Origin: JAMHWF01 sp964371405
GTDB taxonomy: Bacteria > Pseudomonadota > Gammaproteobacteria > Burkholderiales > Burkholderiaceae_C
Assembly (NCBI GenBank): GCA_964371405.1
Contig: CAYJLV010000001.1
Coordinates: 186,001 to 250,000 of the forward strand
Direction: 5' to 3'
DNA length: 64,000 bases
Shown: positions 25,239-33,400 of the stretch, piece by piece
Layout: every line of letters starts with the position of its first letter
Position numbering within the stretch: position 1 is the first letter of the stretch
Program-made: the position numbers and the translations under genes
The notes under the pieces: generated by a model
The model's database searches: none
What the model was told of the DNA's origin: nothing
The model's input: only the letters and a program-made list of their open reading frames with translations

Positions 25239-27035
25239 TCACTTCACGACGATGGCCTGCACCATGCCGGCGGCAGCGTGATAGAAAAGGTGGCAGTGGA
25301 AGACCCAGGGGCCGGGCTCGTCGAAGCTGGTGTGCACCGTGATGGTCTCGCCGGGCTTGACGATGACCGTGTGCTTGAGCGGTGCTCGCTCGCCCTTGCC
25401 GTTGTCGACCACGAAGAACGCGCCGTGCATGTGCATCGGGTGTTCCATCATGGTTTCGTTGATCAGGCGAATCTCCAGCCGCTCACCGACACGCGCCTCG
25501 AAGAAGGTGGCCTGCGACAGCTTCTTGTCATTGATCGACCAGATGTAGCGGTTCATGTCGCCGGTGAGGCGCATGTCGATCTTCTTCGCCGGGCTTGTGG
25601 GCAGCCGCATCGGCGTGAGCGCCTCGAGATCGGCGTAGGCGAGGCGGTCTTTCACCTCGTCGGCGCGTGCATCGGTCCCCTTCGGGCTGCCCATGGGCAT
25701 GCCCCCCATGCCCCCCATGCCGGGCATTCCCCCGGGCATCGGCATGCCGCCATGCATCGCATGCGGGTCGGCGACGGCAGGCGCCGCGGGTGCGGCTCCG
25801 TGTCCGGCGTGGGGGTCGCTCGCCATCGGCGCTGCCGCGGCGGCCGGTGCAGCGTGGGCGCCGCCGTGTGCGCTCGCCATCTCGGACATGCTGCGCACGG
25901 GTCGTGGCCCCAGGGGCGGGATTTCACCCTCCATGCCGAGTTCGGGCGCGAGCGTGCCGCGGGCGAAGCCGATGCGCCCCGAGGTCGCGGCGAACAGCGT
26001 GTAGGCCTTGCGCTCCTTCGGCTGCACGATCACGTCGTAGGTCTCGCCGTTGCCCATGCGCAGCTCACGGACCTTGACGGGACGGACGTTCTGGCCGTCG
26101 GCCTGCACCACGGTCAGGTCCAGCCCCGGGATCGAGACGTCGAAGAAGTTCATCGCCGACGCGTTGATCAGGCGCAGGCGGATGCGCTCGCCGGGCCGGA
26201 ACAGCGCCGTCCAGTTGTCCTCGACGCGCTGGCCATGGACGAGGAACTGCCACTGGCTACCGCCGTCGGTCGCGTCCGTCGGGTCCATCCGCATGCGCGC
26301 CCAGGCGAGCCGCTCGTTCCAGATCGCCTCGCGCTCCTGGGAGGTGGCCGCGGCCTTCATGGCGGCAAACAGTTCCGGCAGCGTCTGGCGCCGGTCGTTG
26401 TAGTAGCCGTCGACCTTCTTCAGGTTCGCGAGCACCTTCTCGGGCGGCGTGTCGACCCACTCCGACAGCAGCACGACGTACTCGCGGTCGTAGCCGAACG
26501 GATCACGCACCAGCGGATCGATGATCAGCGGGGCGTAGAAGCCGGCAGGTTCCTGCAGGATCGCGTGGCTGTGATACCAGTAGGTGCCGCTCTGACGCAG
26601 CTCGAACTGGTACTGGAAGGTCTCGCCCGGCTTGATGCCCGGGAAGGTGACGCCCGGCACGCCGTCCATCTTGTTCGGCACCTTGAGCCCGTGCCAGTGC
26701 GCTGCGGTCACCTCCTCGAGCCGGTTGGTCAGCGAGATGGTGACATCGCGCCCTTCGTGCATGCGAAGCAGCGGGCCGGGCACCGTGCCGTTGAGGGTGA
26801 TGGCCGACGCCGGCGTGCCGGTGAAGTTGACCTGGGTGCGAGCCAGCGTCAGCTCGAACTTGTTGTCGACCCGCGAGGACGACAGCGGCAGCGCGAGGTG
26901 CGACTCCTTCACGACGGCATTGGCGCCGAGCGGCCAGGCGAGCATGGCGGCCATGCCGGCCGTCCCCTGGAGGAAGCGACGCCGGGGCAGCACATGGCCT
27001 GCATTGGCCATCCGGGCGGCGTGGTGGCGGTTCAT
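25239..27035 (-). CDS. copA: Periplasmic multicopper oxidase CopA/PcoA
   Basis: 598 residues. A Tat signal (RRRFLQG) is followed by cupredoxin domains with copper-site motifs HWHGLKVPNKMDG, YWYHSH, HPMHMHGAFF and WVFHCHLFYHAAAGM. A Met/His-rich insert (roughly residues 370-440, with HAGHG and MPMPGGMPGMGGM) is typical of PcoA and probably binds extra copper. It oxidises Cu(I) in the periplasm. AGGAG upstream supports the start at 27035. It is encoded between the P-type ATPase and CopB. Confidence 0.95.
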   Translation of the reverse strand: MNRHHAARMANAGHVLPRRRFLQGTAGMAAMLAWPLGANAVVKESHLALPLSSSRVDNKFELTLARTQVNFTGTPASAITLNGTVPGPLLRMHEGRDVTISLTNRLEEVTAAHWHGLKVPNKMDGVPGVTFPGIKPGETFQYQFELRQSGTYWYHSHAILQEPAGFYAPLIIDPLVRDPFGYDREYVVLLSEWVDTPPEKVLANLKKVDGYYNDRRQTLPELFAAMKAAATSQEREAIWNERLAWARMRMDPTDATDGGSQWQFLVHGQRVEDNWTALFRPGERIRLRLINASAMNFFDVSIPGLDLTVVQADGQNVRPVKVRELRMGNGETYDVIVQPKERKAYTLFAATSGRIGFARGTLAPELGMEGEIPPLGPRPVRSMSEMASAHGGAHAAPAAAAAPMASDPHAGHGAAPAAPAVADPHAMHGGMPMPGGMPGMGGMGGMPMGSPKGTDARADEVKDRLAYADLEALTPMRLPTSPAKKIDMRLTGDMNRYIWSINDKKLSQATFFEARVGERLEIRLINETMMEHPMHMHGAFFVVDNGKGERAPLKHTVIVKPGETITVHTSFDEPGPWVFHCHLFYHAAAGMVQAIVVK

Positions 27036-27102
27036 CGAAAAGACTCCTGTGTGTTGATTGAGACGGGCCTGAGAGCGCATGCGACTGACGGCCGGGTCCG
27101 CC

Positions 27103-29583
27103 TCAGGCCGACGCGCCTTGCGCGACCTGCGACGGCGCGCCCGACGAGGGGTGCGGACTGCGGATGCCGGCGAGCTTGGTGCGCTTGAGCATCAGCGCGT
27201 TGATCGCCACGATGGCCGAGCTGCCCGACATCGACAGCGCCGCGACCTCGGGCGACAGCGTGAACGGATAGAACACGCCGGCCGCGAGCGGGAAGGCGAT
27301 CACGTTGTAGCCCACCGCCCACCACAGGTTCTGGTGCATCTTGCGCAGCGTCGCGCGCGACAGCTCGATCGCGCCGACGACGTCGTAGGGGTCGCTCTTC
27401 ATCAGCACGACCTGGGCGCTTTCCATGGCCACGTCGGTGCCTGCGCCGATGGCGAAGCCGACATCGGCCTGCGTCAGGGCCGGCGCATCGTTGATGCCAT
27501 CGCCGACCATGGCGACCTTGTGACCCTGGGTCTGCAGTTCCTTGATCTTCGATGCCTTCTGACCCGGCAGCACGTCCGCGAGCACGATGTCGATGCCGAG
27601 TTCCTTGCCGATTCGCTCGGCCGTGGCCTGGTTGTCGCCGGTGATCATGGCGACCTTGACGCCGCGTTCCTGCAGCTTGGCGATCGTGCCCTTGGAGGTC
27701 GGGCGCACGGCGTCGGCGATCGCGATCAGGCCGATGAGGCGGCCGCCGCGTGCCACGTGGACGACCGTGCGTCCGCCGCCTTGAAGCCGTGCCGCCTCGG
27801 CTGCCAGTTCCGCGAGGCCGATCTGCTCTGCCTCCATCAGCTTGCGGTTGCCGAGCAGCACGACCTCGCCGCCGATCTTCGCGCGCGCGCCCTGGCCGTC
27901 GATGTTGGTGAATTCGGTCGCCACCTCCGGCGTGTCCGGGCCGGCGCGCTTGAGCACGGCCAGCGCGAGCGGGTGCTCCGAGAACTTCTCCACTGCGGCT
28001 GCGGTGGACAGCAACTGTGCCTCGGTCGTACCGGGCGCCGGGACCATCTCCACGACGTCCGGCTGACCCAGGGTCAGCGTGCCGGTCTTGTCGAAGACGA
28101 CCACCGTCAGCTTGGTCGCGTTCTCCAGCGCCGCGGCGTTCTTGAACAGGATGCCGTTCATCGCGCCCAGGCCGGTGCCGACCATGATCGCCATCGGCGT
28201 GGCCAGGCCGAGCGCGTCCGGGCAGGCGATCACGAACACGGTGATAGTGAGCGTGAGGGCGAACAGCAGCGGCTGGCCAAGCACCCAGAACCACACCGCG
28301 AAGGTCGCGAGTCCGACGACGATGGCGATGAGCACCAGCCACTGCGAGGCCTGGTCGGCGAGCAGCTGGCCCGGCGCCTTCGAGTTCTGCGCCTCCTGCA
28401 CCAGCTTGACGATCTGCGCGAGCGCGGTGTCGGCGCCGACCTTGGTGGCCTGGTAGCGGAAGCTGCCGCTTTTGTTGATCGTCGCGCCGATCACGGCGTT
28501 GCCGACCACCTTCTTGACCGGCATCGACTCGCCGGTGAGCATCGATTCGTCGACCTGCGATGCACCCTCGGTGATCTTGCCGTCCACCGGGATCTTGTCG
28601 CCCGGCTTGATGACCACCGTCTCGCCGACCAGCACCTCGGCGGTCGGCACCTTGGTCTCGACGCCGTTGCGCAGCACGGTGGCCATCGGCGGCGCCAGAT
28701 CCATCAGCGCGCGGATCGCATCGGAGGCGCCGGCACGGGCACGCATCTCCAGCCAGTGGCCGAGCAGGATGAATACCAGCAGCACGGAGGCAGCCTCGTA
28801 GAACACCTCGCCCTCGTAGAAGAAGGTCGCGCCGAGGCTGAACACGTAGCCGGTGCCGACGGACAGCACGACCAGCGTGGCCATGTTCGCCACCTTGTTG
28901 CGCGCGGCGCGCCAGCCGGCGATGAAGAACGGCCAGCCGGGATAAGCGATCGCGCCGGTGGCGACGATGAACAGGAAGAGGTTGCGTTCCATCCCGAACG
29001 GCGTCGCGAAGTCGCCGAACATCTTGCCCATCGGCGAGTAGAGGAACACCGGAATCGAGAACAGCAGCGCTACCAGGAAGCGGTTGCGCATGTCGTTGGC
29101 CATGTCCTGCATCGACATGCCGGGCGCATGGCCCATGTCGTGCATCATGTCGCTCGTCTGGTGGGCGGCATCGCCGCCGTGGCCGGCGTGCGCCTCGTGA
29201 CCCGCGTGCAGTGCGGCCGGTGGTGTCTTCGGTGCGGCACCGCTCGCTGCAGGCGTCGTGGCGGCGACGTGGCCGGCGTGCCCATGAGCGGCATGCCCAG
29301 CGTGGGCGCCATGGCCTTCGTGTCCAGCGTGCTCGGCATGTCCCTCGGGCGGGCAGACGTGGGCGGGCAGCATCTCGCCGTGGCAGTGGTAGCCGCACTC
29401 GACGATGCGCCGTCGGATGTCCTCCAGCGAGGTCTTCGTCTCGTCGTGGTGCACGGTGGCGCTGCCGGCGACATAGTTGACGTCGACGTGATGAACGCCG
29501 GGGAGCGCCGCGATCTGGCGCTGCACGCCGGCGGCGCTCAGGCTGGAGACCAGTTCGCCTACTTCTACGGTGCTTGTCTTCAT
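27103..29583 (-). CDS. P1B-type heavy-metal ATPase with CPD motif
   Basis: 826 residues. An N-terminal ferredoxin-like domain (residues 1-70) lacks the CxxC metal site. A His-rich linker rich in HAGH follows, then eight helices with TGESMPVKK, DKTGTLTLGQ, HP in FSEHPLALAVL, MITGDN and MVGDGINDAPAL. The transmembrane metal motif reads ACPDALGLATP, where Cu(I) pumps have CPC and CopB-type pumps CPH. Later N-Y (VGYNVIAFPLAAG) and MSxSS (SMSGSSAIVAINA) motifs match the Cu(I) group. Probably exports Cu(I)/Ag(I); the Asp could shift specificity or rate. It follows copA by 67 bases. Confidence 0.93.
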   Translation of the reverse strand: MKTSTVEVGELVSSLSAAGVQRQIAALPGVHHVDVNYVAGSATVHHDETKTSLEDIRRRIVECGYHCHGEMLPAHVCPPEGHAEHAGHEGHGAHAGHAAHGHAGHVAATTPAASGAAPKTPPAALHAGHEAHAGHGGDAAHQTSDMMHDMGHAPGMSMQDMANDMRNRFLVALLFSIPVFLYSPMGKMFGDFATPFGMERNLFLFIVATGAIAYPGWPFFIAGWRAARNKVANMATLVVLSVGTGYVFSLGATFFYEGEVFYEAASVLLVFILLGHWLEMRARAGASDAIRALMDLAPPMATVLRNGVETKVPTAEVLVGETVVIKPGDKIPVDGKITEGASQVDESMLTGESMPVKKVVGNAVIGATINKSGSFRYQATKVGADTALAQIVKLVQEAQNSKAPGQLLADQASQWLVLIAIVVGLATFAVWFWVLGQPLLFALTLTITVFVIACPDALGLATPMAIMVGTGLGAMNGILFKNAAALENATKLTVVVFDKTGTLTLGQPDVVEMVPAPGTTEAQLLSTAAAVEKFSEHPLALAVLKRAGPDTPEVATEFTNIDGQGARAKIGGEVVLLGNRKLMEAEQIGLAELAAEAARLQGGGRTVVHVARGGRLIGLIAIADAVRPTSKGTIAKLQERGVKVAMITGDNQATAERIGKELGIDIVLADVLPGQKASKIKELQTQGHKVAMVGDGINDAPALTQADVGFAIGAGTDVAMESAQVVLMKSDPYDVVGAIELSRATLRKMHQNLWWAVGYNVIAFPLAAGVFYPFTLSPEVAALSMSGSSAIVAINALMLKRTKLAGIRSPHPSSGAPSQVAQGASA

Positions 29584-29605
29584 GAAGGATCCTTTGGATG
29601 GGATG

Positions 29606-30478
29606 TCAACGGGCCAGGCGTCCGGCCTCGAGGCAATCGGGAGAGAACTCGAACACGATGTCGGGGTCAGGACGCACGAGCTTGTCCTTCCGGCCGGCGT
29701 AGTGGAGCCGGGAGAGGATGTCGCGCATCAGGTTGAGACGGGCCAGGCGCTTGTTGTCCGCGCGCACGATTCGCCACGGCGCTGTCGCCGTGTGCGTTCG
29801 CATCAGCATTGCGTCGCGTGCGGCGGAGTACGCCTTCCAATACTTGACGGCCACCGCGTCGATCGGGCTCGACTTCCACTGCTTGAGCGGGTCGCGGCGG
29901 CGTTCCTCCAGGCGCTTGACCTGTTCTTCCTTGCTGACGTCGAGGTAGTACTTCAGCAGCTTGATGCCCGATCCGACCAGCATCTCCTCGAACTTCGGCA
30001 CCGAGTGCATGAATTCTTCGTGCTGCTCCTTGGTGCAGAAGCCCATGACGCGCTCGACGCCGGCTCGGTTGTACCAACTGCGGTTGAACAGCACGAGTTC
30101 CTCGGCCACCGGCAGGTGCGGCACGTAGCGCTGGAAGTACCAGCCGCTGCGCTCGCGGTCTGAAGGCTTGCCCAGCGCCACGACGCGGGTCTCGCGCGGG
30201 CTGAGGTACTCGACGATGCGCTTGATGCTGCCGTCCTTGCCGGCAGCGTCGCGACCTTCGAGCACGACCAGGATCCGGTCCTGGCAGCGGATGAAGTGGC
30301 GCTGCAGCTTCACCAGCTCGACCTGCAGCACGTGAAGTTGGGCCTCGTACTCCTCCCTCGACAGGGATCGGTCCGTGGGCGCTGCGGTGTCGGACGTTGG
30401 TGCAGTTGCTGTGCTTGCCCCGTCCTCGCTGGTACTGATCTTGTCGCGCTTCTCTTGCTTCTTGTGCTTCTTGGACAT
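29606..30478 (-). CDS. ppk2: Polyphosphate kinase 2 (PPK2)
   Basis: 290 residues. A Lys-rich disordered N-terminus (KKHKKQEKRDK) precedes the PPK2 core: Walker A EGRDAAGKDGSIKR, SDRERSGWYFQRYVPHLP, FNRSWYNRAGVERVMGFC and APWRIVRADNKRLARLN. PPK2 transfers phosphate between polyphosphate and nucleotides, usually favouring NDP or NMP phosphorylation. It lies 10 bases from the Rieske gene and 22 from the P-type ATPase, inside the copper operon, so it may supply ATP or polyphosphate during metal stress (inference). Confidence 0.94.
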   Translation of the reverse strand: MSKKHKKQEKRDKISTSEDGASTATAPTSDTAAPTDRSLSREEYEAQLHVLQVELVKLQRHFIRCQDRILVVLEGRDAAGKDGSIKRIVEYLSPRETRVVALGKPSDRERSGWYFQRYVPHLPVAEELVLFNRSWYNRAGVERVMGFCTKEQHEEFMHSVPKFEEMLVGSGIKLLKYYLDVSKEEQVKRLEERRRDPLKQWKSSPIDAVAVKYWKAYSAARDAMLMRTHTATAPWRIVRADNKRLARLNLMRDILSRLHYAGRKDKLVRPDPDIVFEFSPDCLEAGRLAR

Positions 30479-30488
30479 GGCGAGCGCC

Positions 30489-31094
30489 TCAGGCTGTTGG
30501 ATCCGCGCCGATCAGCAGCACGGTCTCGGAGAGGAAACGGTGCGGCGGCACGGTCAGGTTGGTCGGTGCCGGCACGTTCTTGAACACGCGGCCGGCGAGG
30601 TCGAACTTCGACCCGTGGCAGGGGCAGTAGAAGCCGCCCGGCCACTGCGCGCCGATGTCCGGGCTGCCGGGCGTGGGCCGGAAGGTGGGGACGCAGCCCA
30701 GGTGGGTGCACACCGCCTCGATCACTGCCAGGTCGGGCCGGCTCGAGCGCAACGCGTTGCGCGCAGCTTCGGGCTGCTCCGACCGGCGCGACTGCGGGTC
30801 GGCGAGCAGGGTGTCGTGCCGCGCCAGCGCATCGATCATCTCGGGCGTGCGCCGCAGCACGAACACCGGCTTGCCGCGCCACTCCACCGTGCGCAGTTCG
30901 CCGGGGCGCAGGCTGCCTAGGTCGACGTCGACCGGCGCGCCCAGTGCACGCGCCTTCTCGCTGGGCGCGAGCGAGGCCACGAAAGGCACCGCGGTGGCGA
31001 CCAGTCCCGCGCCGCCGGCGGCGGTTGCCGCGCCGAGCCAGAGCCGGCGGTCCGCATCGTCTGGCGAATCGGCAGAGATGACGGAGTTCGTCAC
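30489..31094 (-). CDS. Orphan Rieske [2Fe-2S] protein (PetA-like)
   Basis: 201 residues. An N-terminal membrane helix with RR (DDADRRLWLGAATAAGGAGLVATAVPFVASL) resembles the Tat-anchored Rieske protein of cytochrome bc1. Cluster ligands are in CTHLGC and CPCHGSKFD, and the fold includes RTVEWRGKPVFVLRRTPEM. Cytochrome b and c1 genes do not follow; instead the gene sits between a membrane methyltransferase-like gene and PPK2. GTG at 31094 is the only start that keeps the whole anchor. It may be a spare bc1 subunit or serve another oxidoreductase. Confidence 0.88.
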   Translation of the reverse strand: MTNSVISADSPDDADRRLWLGAATAAGGAGLVATAVPFVASLAPSEKARALGAPVDVDLGSLRPGELRTVEWRGKPVFVLRRTPEMIDALARHDTLLADPQSRRSEQPEAARNALRSSRPDLAVIEAVCTHLGCVPTFRPTPGSPDIGAQWPGGFYCPCHGSKFDLAGRVFKNVPAPTNLTVPPHRFLSETVLLIGADPTA

Positions 31095-31171
31095 GGTAGT
31101 CTCCCGCAAGGTCGTACTACGTTGTGGACCACAATGCAACGGCGGCTGTCTTTCGCATGCGATCACCGGCC

Positions 31172-31822
31172 TCAGGCGGCCGAGGCGCGGTCGCCCAGTG
31201 CGGGAACGAAGCGCGGCGTTCGCGCCGCGTAGGCGTCGAACTCGGTGCCGAAACGCTCGCGCATCTCGCGTTCTTCCGTGACGGCAAGGCGCCCGTACAT
31301 GGCTACCAGGACCGGGAACATCACCAGCGTCAGCAGCGTGGGCCACTGCAACAGGAAGCCCAGCAGGATCATCACGAAGGCGACGTACTGCGGGTGGCGG
31401 ATTCGCCCATAGGGCCCGCTCGTCGCCAGCCGGTTGGCGCGCTGGGCGTGGTACAGCACGTTCCAGGCCGCGGACAGCAGGTAGAAGCCCAGCCCGAGGA
31501 AGACGTAGCTGGCGATGTGCAGCACCCCGAAGTGCGGATCGCCCTTCTCGCCGAGCAGCGTCGACCAGAGGTGCCCGCTGTTGTGCGACATCAGATCCAG
31601 GTTGGGGTACTTCGTCTGCAGCCAGCCCGACATCAGGTAGATCGTGAGCGGGAAGCCGTACATCTCGACGAACAGCGCGACCACGAAGGCCGCGAAGGCC
31701 CCGAAGGTGCGCCAGTCGCGGCCGGTCTGCGGCTTGAAGAAGCTGAAGGCGAACATCAGGAAGATGGCCGTATTGAGGATGACCAGCATCCACAGTCCGT
31801 AGCCAGGTTGGTCGTGACTCAT
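31172..31822 (-). CDS. Isoprenylcysteine methyltransferase-like membrane protein
   Basis: 216 residues with five or so helices. The C-terminal signature TSGPYGRIRHPQYVAFVMILLGFLLQWPT followed by EEREMRERFGTEFDAYAARTPRFVP is the ICMT/PEMT-type SAM-binding region. The N-terminal half (LWMLVILNTAIFLMFAFSFFKPQTGRDWRTFGAF, MYGFPLTIYLMSGWL) is typical of the version common in metal islands. The acceptor is unknown. It lies 12 bases after the DUF2933 gene, with a 77-base gap before the Rieske gene. Confidence 0.87.
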   Translation of the reverse strand: MSHDQPGYGLWMLVILNTAIFLMFAFSFFKPQTGRDWRTFGAFAAFVVALFVEMYGFPLTIYLMSGWLQTKYPNLDLMSHNSGHLWSTLLGEKGDPHFGVLHIASYVFLGLGFYLLSAAWNVLYHAQRANRLATSGPYGRIRHPQYVAFVMILLGFLLQWPTLLTLVMFPVLVAMYGRLAVTEEREMRERFGTEFDAYAARTPRFVPALGDRASAA

Positions 31823-31834
31823 CTGCAGATCCCC

Positions 31835-32140
31835 TCAGTGGTGGTGGTGCGTCTTCCGCGATCGCCCTTCGGACGCTTCCGGACCTGCGGCGCGGTCGTC
31901 CGACGGTCCCTTGTCATCGTGTGCATCGCCGTGACCGTGGCCGTGGCCGCGGTGCATGAAGATGTGCAGGAACGGGGACGCAGCCAGCAGCAGGTAGGGC
32001 AGGGCGCCCAGCGTGTGCGCGCGGTGTTCGGTCAGCAGGAAGAACAGGGCGATCGCGGCAAACACCAGCAGTCCGATGGCATATCGGCTGCGCCAGAAAC
32101 TGCGCGCCCGGCGGTTTGGCTCGTCGTGGTCATGATCCAT
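31835..32140 (-). CDS. DUF2933 small His-rich membrane protein
   Basis: 101 residues. Two hydrophobic helices (YAIGLLVFAAIALFFLLTEH and ALPYLLLAASPFLHIFMH) are followed by a His-rich, acidic tail (HRGHGHGHGDAHDDKG, ending KTHHHH). This matches DUF2933 proteins found in copper and silver clusters; the His tail probably binds metal (inference). ATG at 32140 opens on MDHDHDEPN. Confidence 0.88.
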   Translation of the reverse strand: MDHDHDEPNRRARSFWRSRYAIGLLVFAAIALFFLLTEHRAHTLGALPYLLLAASPFLHIFMHRGHGHGHGDAHDDKGPSDDRAAGPEASEGRSRKTHHHH

Positions 32141-32218
32141 GGAAGGACTCCTGTGCGGGTCTCGGCTCGGCCTGGCGAATGGAAGGGTTCGACCGGCGCT
32201 TTCGGGCGCGTATGTGGG

Positions 32219-32653
32219 TCACTTCCCCGGTGCGGCAGGAGACATGGGCATGTGGTCCATCATCATTTGCATCATCGACTGCATCATGTCCATGCGCTTT
32301 TCCATCATCTGCTGGCGCGCGGCGGCGTTGGCTGGCGCCTTCCCGGGCGCCATGCCTCCCATCATCGACATGCCTTCTTGCATGAGCTTCATGTGCTCGG
32401 CCATCAGGGCCTCGCGCTCCGCCGGCGTCTTCGCGCTGGCCATCTTCTCGTGCATCGCCTGCATGGCCTTCATGTGCTTGTCCATCATGGCCATGTCGGG
32501 CATGCCCGCGGGCTTGCCGGTGGCCGGTGCAGGCATCGCCGCGGAAGCTGCACCGGCAGGGTGATGGGCCTTGTGCTGGTCGGCTTGGGCGAACGAAGCC
32601 ACGGACACAGCCGTGAGGGTCGCGACAACGGCGAGGGTGCGGAAACGGAACAT
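32219..32653 (-). CDS. Secreted Met-rich protein, copy 2
   Basis: 144 residues. The signal peptide is LAVVATLTAVSVASFAQA. The mature part begins with His (DQHKAHHPAG), then has Met-rich helices (MDKHMKAMQAMHEKMASAKTPAEREALMAEHMKLMQEG) and ends QQMMEKRMDMMQSMMQMMMDHMPM. It is homologous to the protein at 9564-9980, sharing the TPxER-LMAEQ/HMKLMQ and MMEKRM-MMQ blocks. AGGAGG five bases upstream fixes the start. It is first in the long minus-strand copper operon, downstream of the MerR-type site at 32752. Confidence 0.82.
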   Translation of the reverse strand: MFRFRTLAVVATLTAVSVASFAQADQHKAHHPAGAASAAMPAPATGKPAGMPDMAMMDKHMKAMQAMHEKMASAKTPAEREALMAEHMKLMQEGMSMMGGMAPGKAPANAAARQQMMEKRMDMMQSMMQMMMDHMPMSPAAPGK

Positions 32654-32751
32654 GGAAACCTCCTGGAAGTGAGAGAACGATCGGTCGACGGGTGGCCGGC
32701 CCGGTAGCCGGTTGAGGGAGTGATGCCGCGACTCGCGGTCCGACTGTGCGG

Positions 32752-32774
32752 TCCGTAGTCGGCTACGGAGTCAA
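32752..32774 (-). promoter_or_regulatory. MerR-family-type promoter/operator for copper module A
   Basis: The dyad TCCGTAG-N4-CTACGGA spans 32752-32769 and is immediately preceded, on the minus strand, by the -35-like TTGACT (complement of 32769-32774). This is the arrangement of MerR-family operators lying between -35 and -10. A convincing -10 is not obvious. The nearest downstream gene is the Met-rich gene at 32653. The probable regulator is the MerR protein at 33401 (inference). Confidence 0.6.
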
Positions 32775-32850
32775 CAGGTCGGCGCTGTGCGGCGGGACGC
32801 TGGCAAGGAACGCGTCGGCGCGTCCGTCGCCGCGACCCGCGGGTCGCGCT

Positions 32851-33291
32851 CTACAGCGCGAGCCGGGAGAACTGCACCCGCGGAGGGGGTGAGGGCGGCG
32901 GAACCGCTGCGAGAGCGGCGCGGACTAGGGCGGCCGGCGCCATGTGCAGGTCGTTGACCTGCCTGTGAGTCGCAGGGACCAGGGCCTGAAGGTCAGGCGT
33001 GTCGACCTTGGGCAGTTGCTTCAGAAGGGTCTGCGACGACGCGTCGCAGGACTTCTGGCACGGTGCCTTGTCGGGGTGCTCGCCGTGCTGCGCTTGATCC
33101 GCCGCGCGGGGTTGCGCAACGGCTGGCGTCGGCTGGTCTGTCTGCGAAACCTGGATGCCGGAATGCGCCAGTTCGCCGCGCGGTTCCGTCAGACAGGCAT
33201 TCGCCACGCCCGACAGCAGCGCGAACATCCACACGAGCAACATCGTGAGGGCGATGCTGCGCTTGTGGTGGCGGCTGGCGGTCAGGGTCAT
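32851..33291 (-). CDS. Secreted Cys-pair protein of copper module A (family unnamed)
   Basis: 146 residues. The signal-like helix IALTMLLVWMFALLSGVANACL is followed by a Gln/His-rich stretch, a Cys pair (APCQKSCDASSQ) and a Pro-rich end finishing RVQFSRLAL. The protein at 41393-41857 shares the same plan: LLVWLF-GVANACL, CESFCER and a FLRLAL ending. Not a family I can name. The shared Cys pair and copper context suggest metal handling (inference). It is divergent from the MerR gene, with 109 bases between. Confidence 0.6.
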   Translation of the reverse strand: MTLTASRHHKRSIALTMLLVWMFALLSGVANACLTEPRGELAHSGIQVSQTDQPTPAVAQPRAADQAQHGEHPDKAPCQKSCDASSQTLLKQLPKVDTPDLQALVPATHRQVNDLHMAPAALVRAALAAVPPPSPPPRVQFSRLAL

Positions 33292-33400
33292 GTTCAAGTA
33301 GGTACGTGCGCAGATTCGCAGAATCCGCGGTGGAAGTCTCGCCGGACATTGCATCGGAAAGGTTGATCCTCGTCAAACCAGCTCTGGGGTCAACTACGGA

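Noticed and set aside
25680..25760. Repeats around GGGCATGCC inside the copA gene
   Set aside because: They encode the Met/Gly-rich insert of the oxidase.
30489..31094. A complete cytochrome bc1 operon
   Set aside because: Only the Rieske subunit is present; neighbours are unrelated.
33350..33400. Possible self-regulatory operator before the first MerR gene (CCAGAGCTGG dyad and a TTGACC)
   Set aside because: The -35 like box has no matching -10 at the MerR spacing, so I could not support a site.
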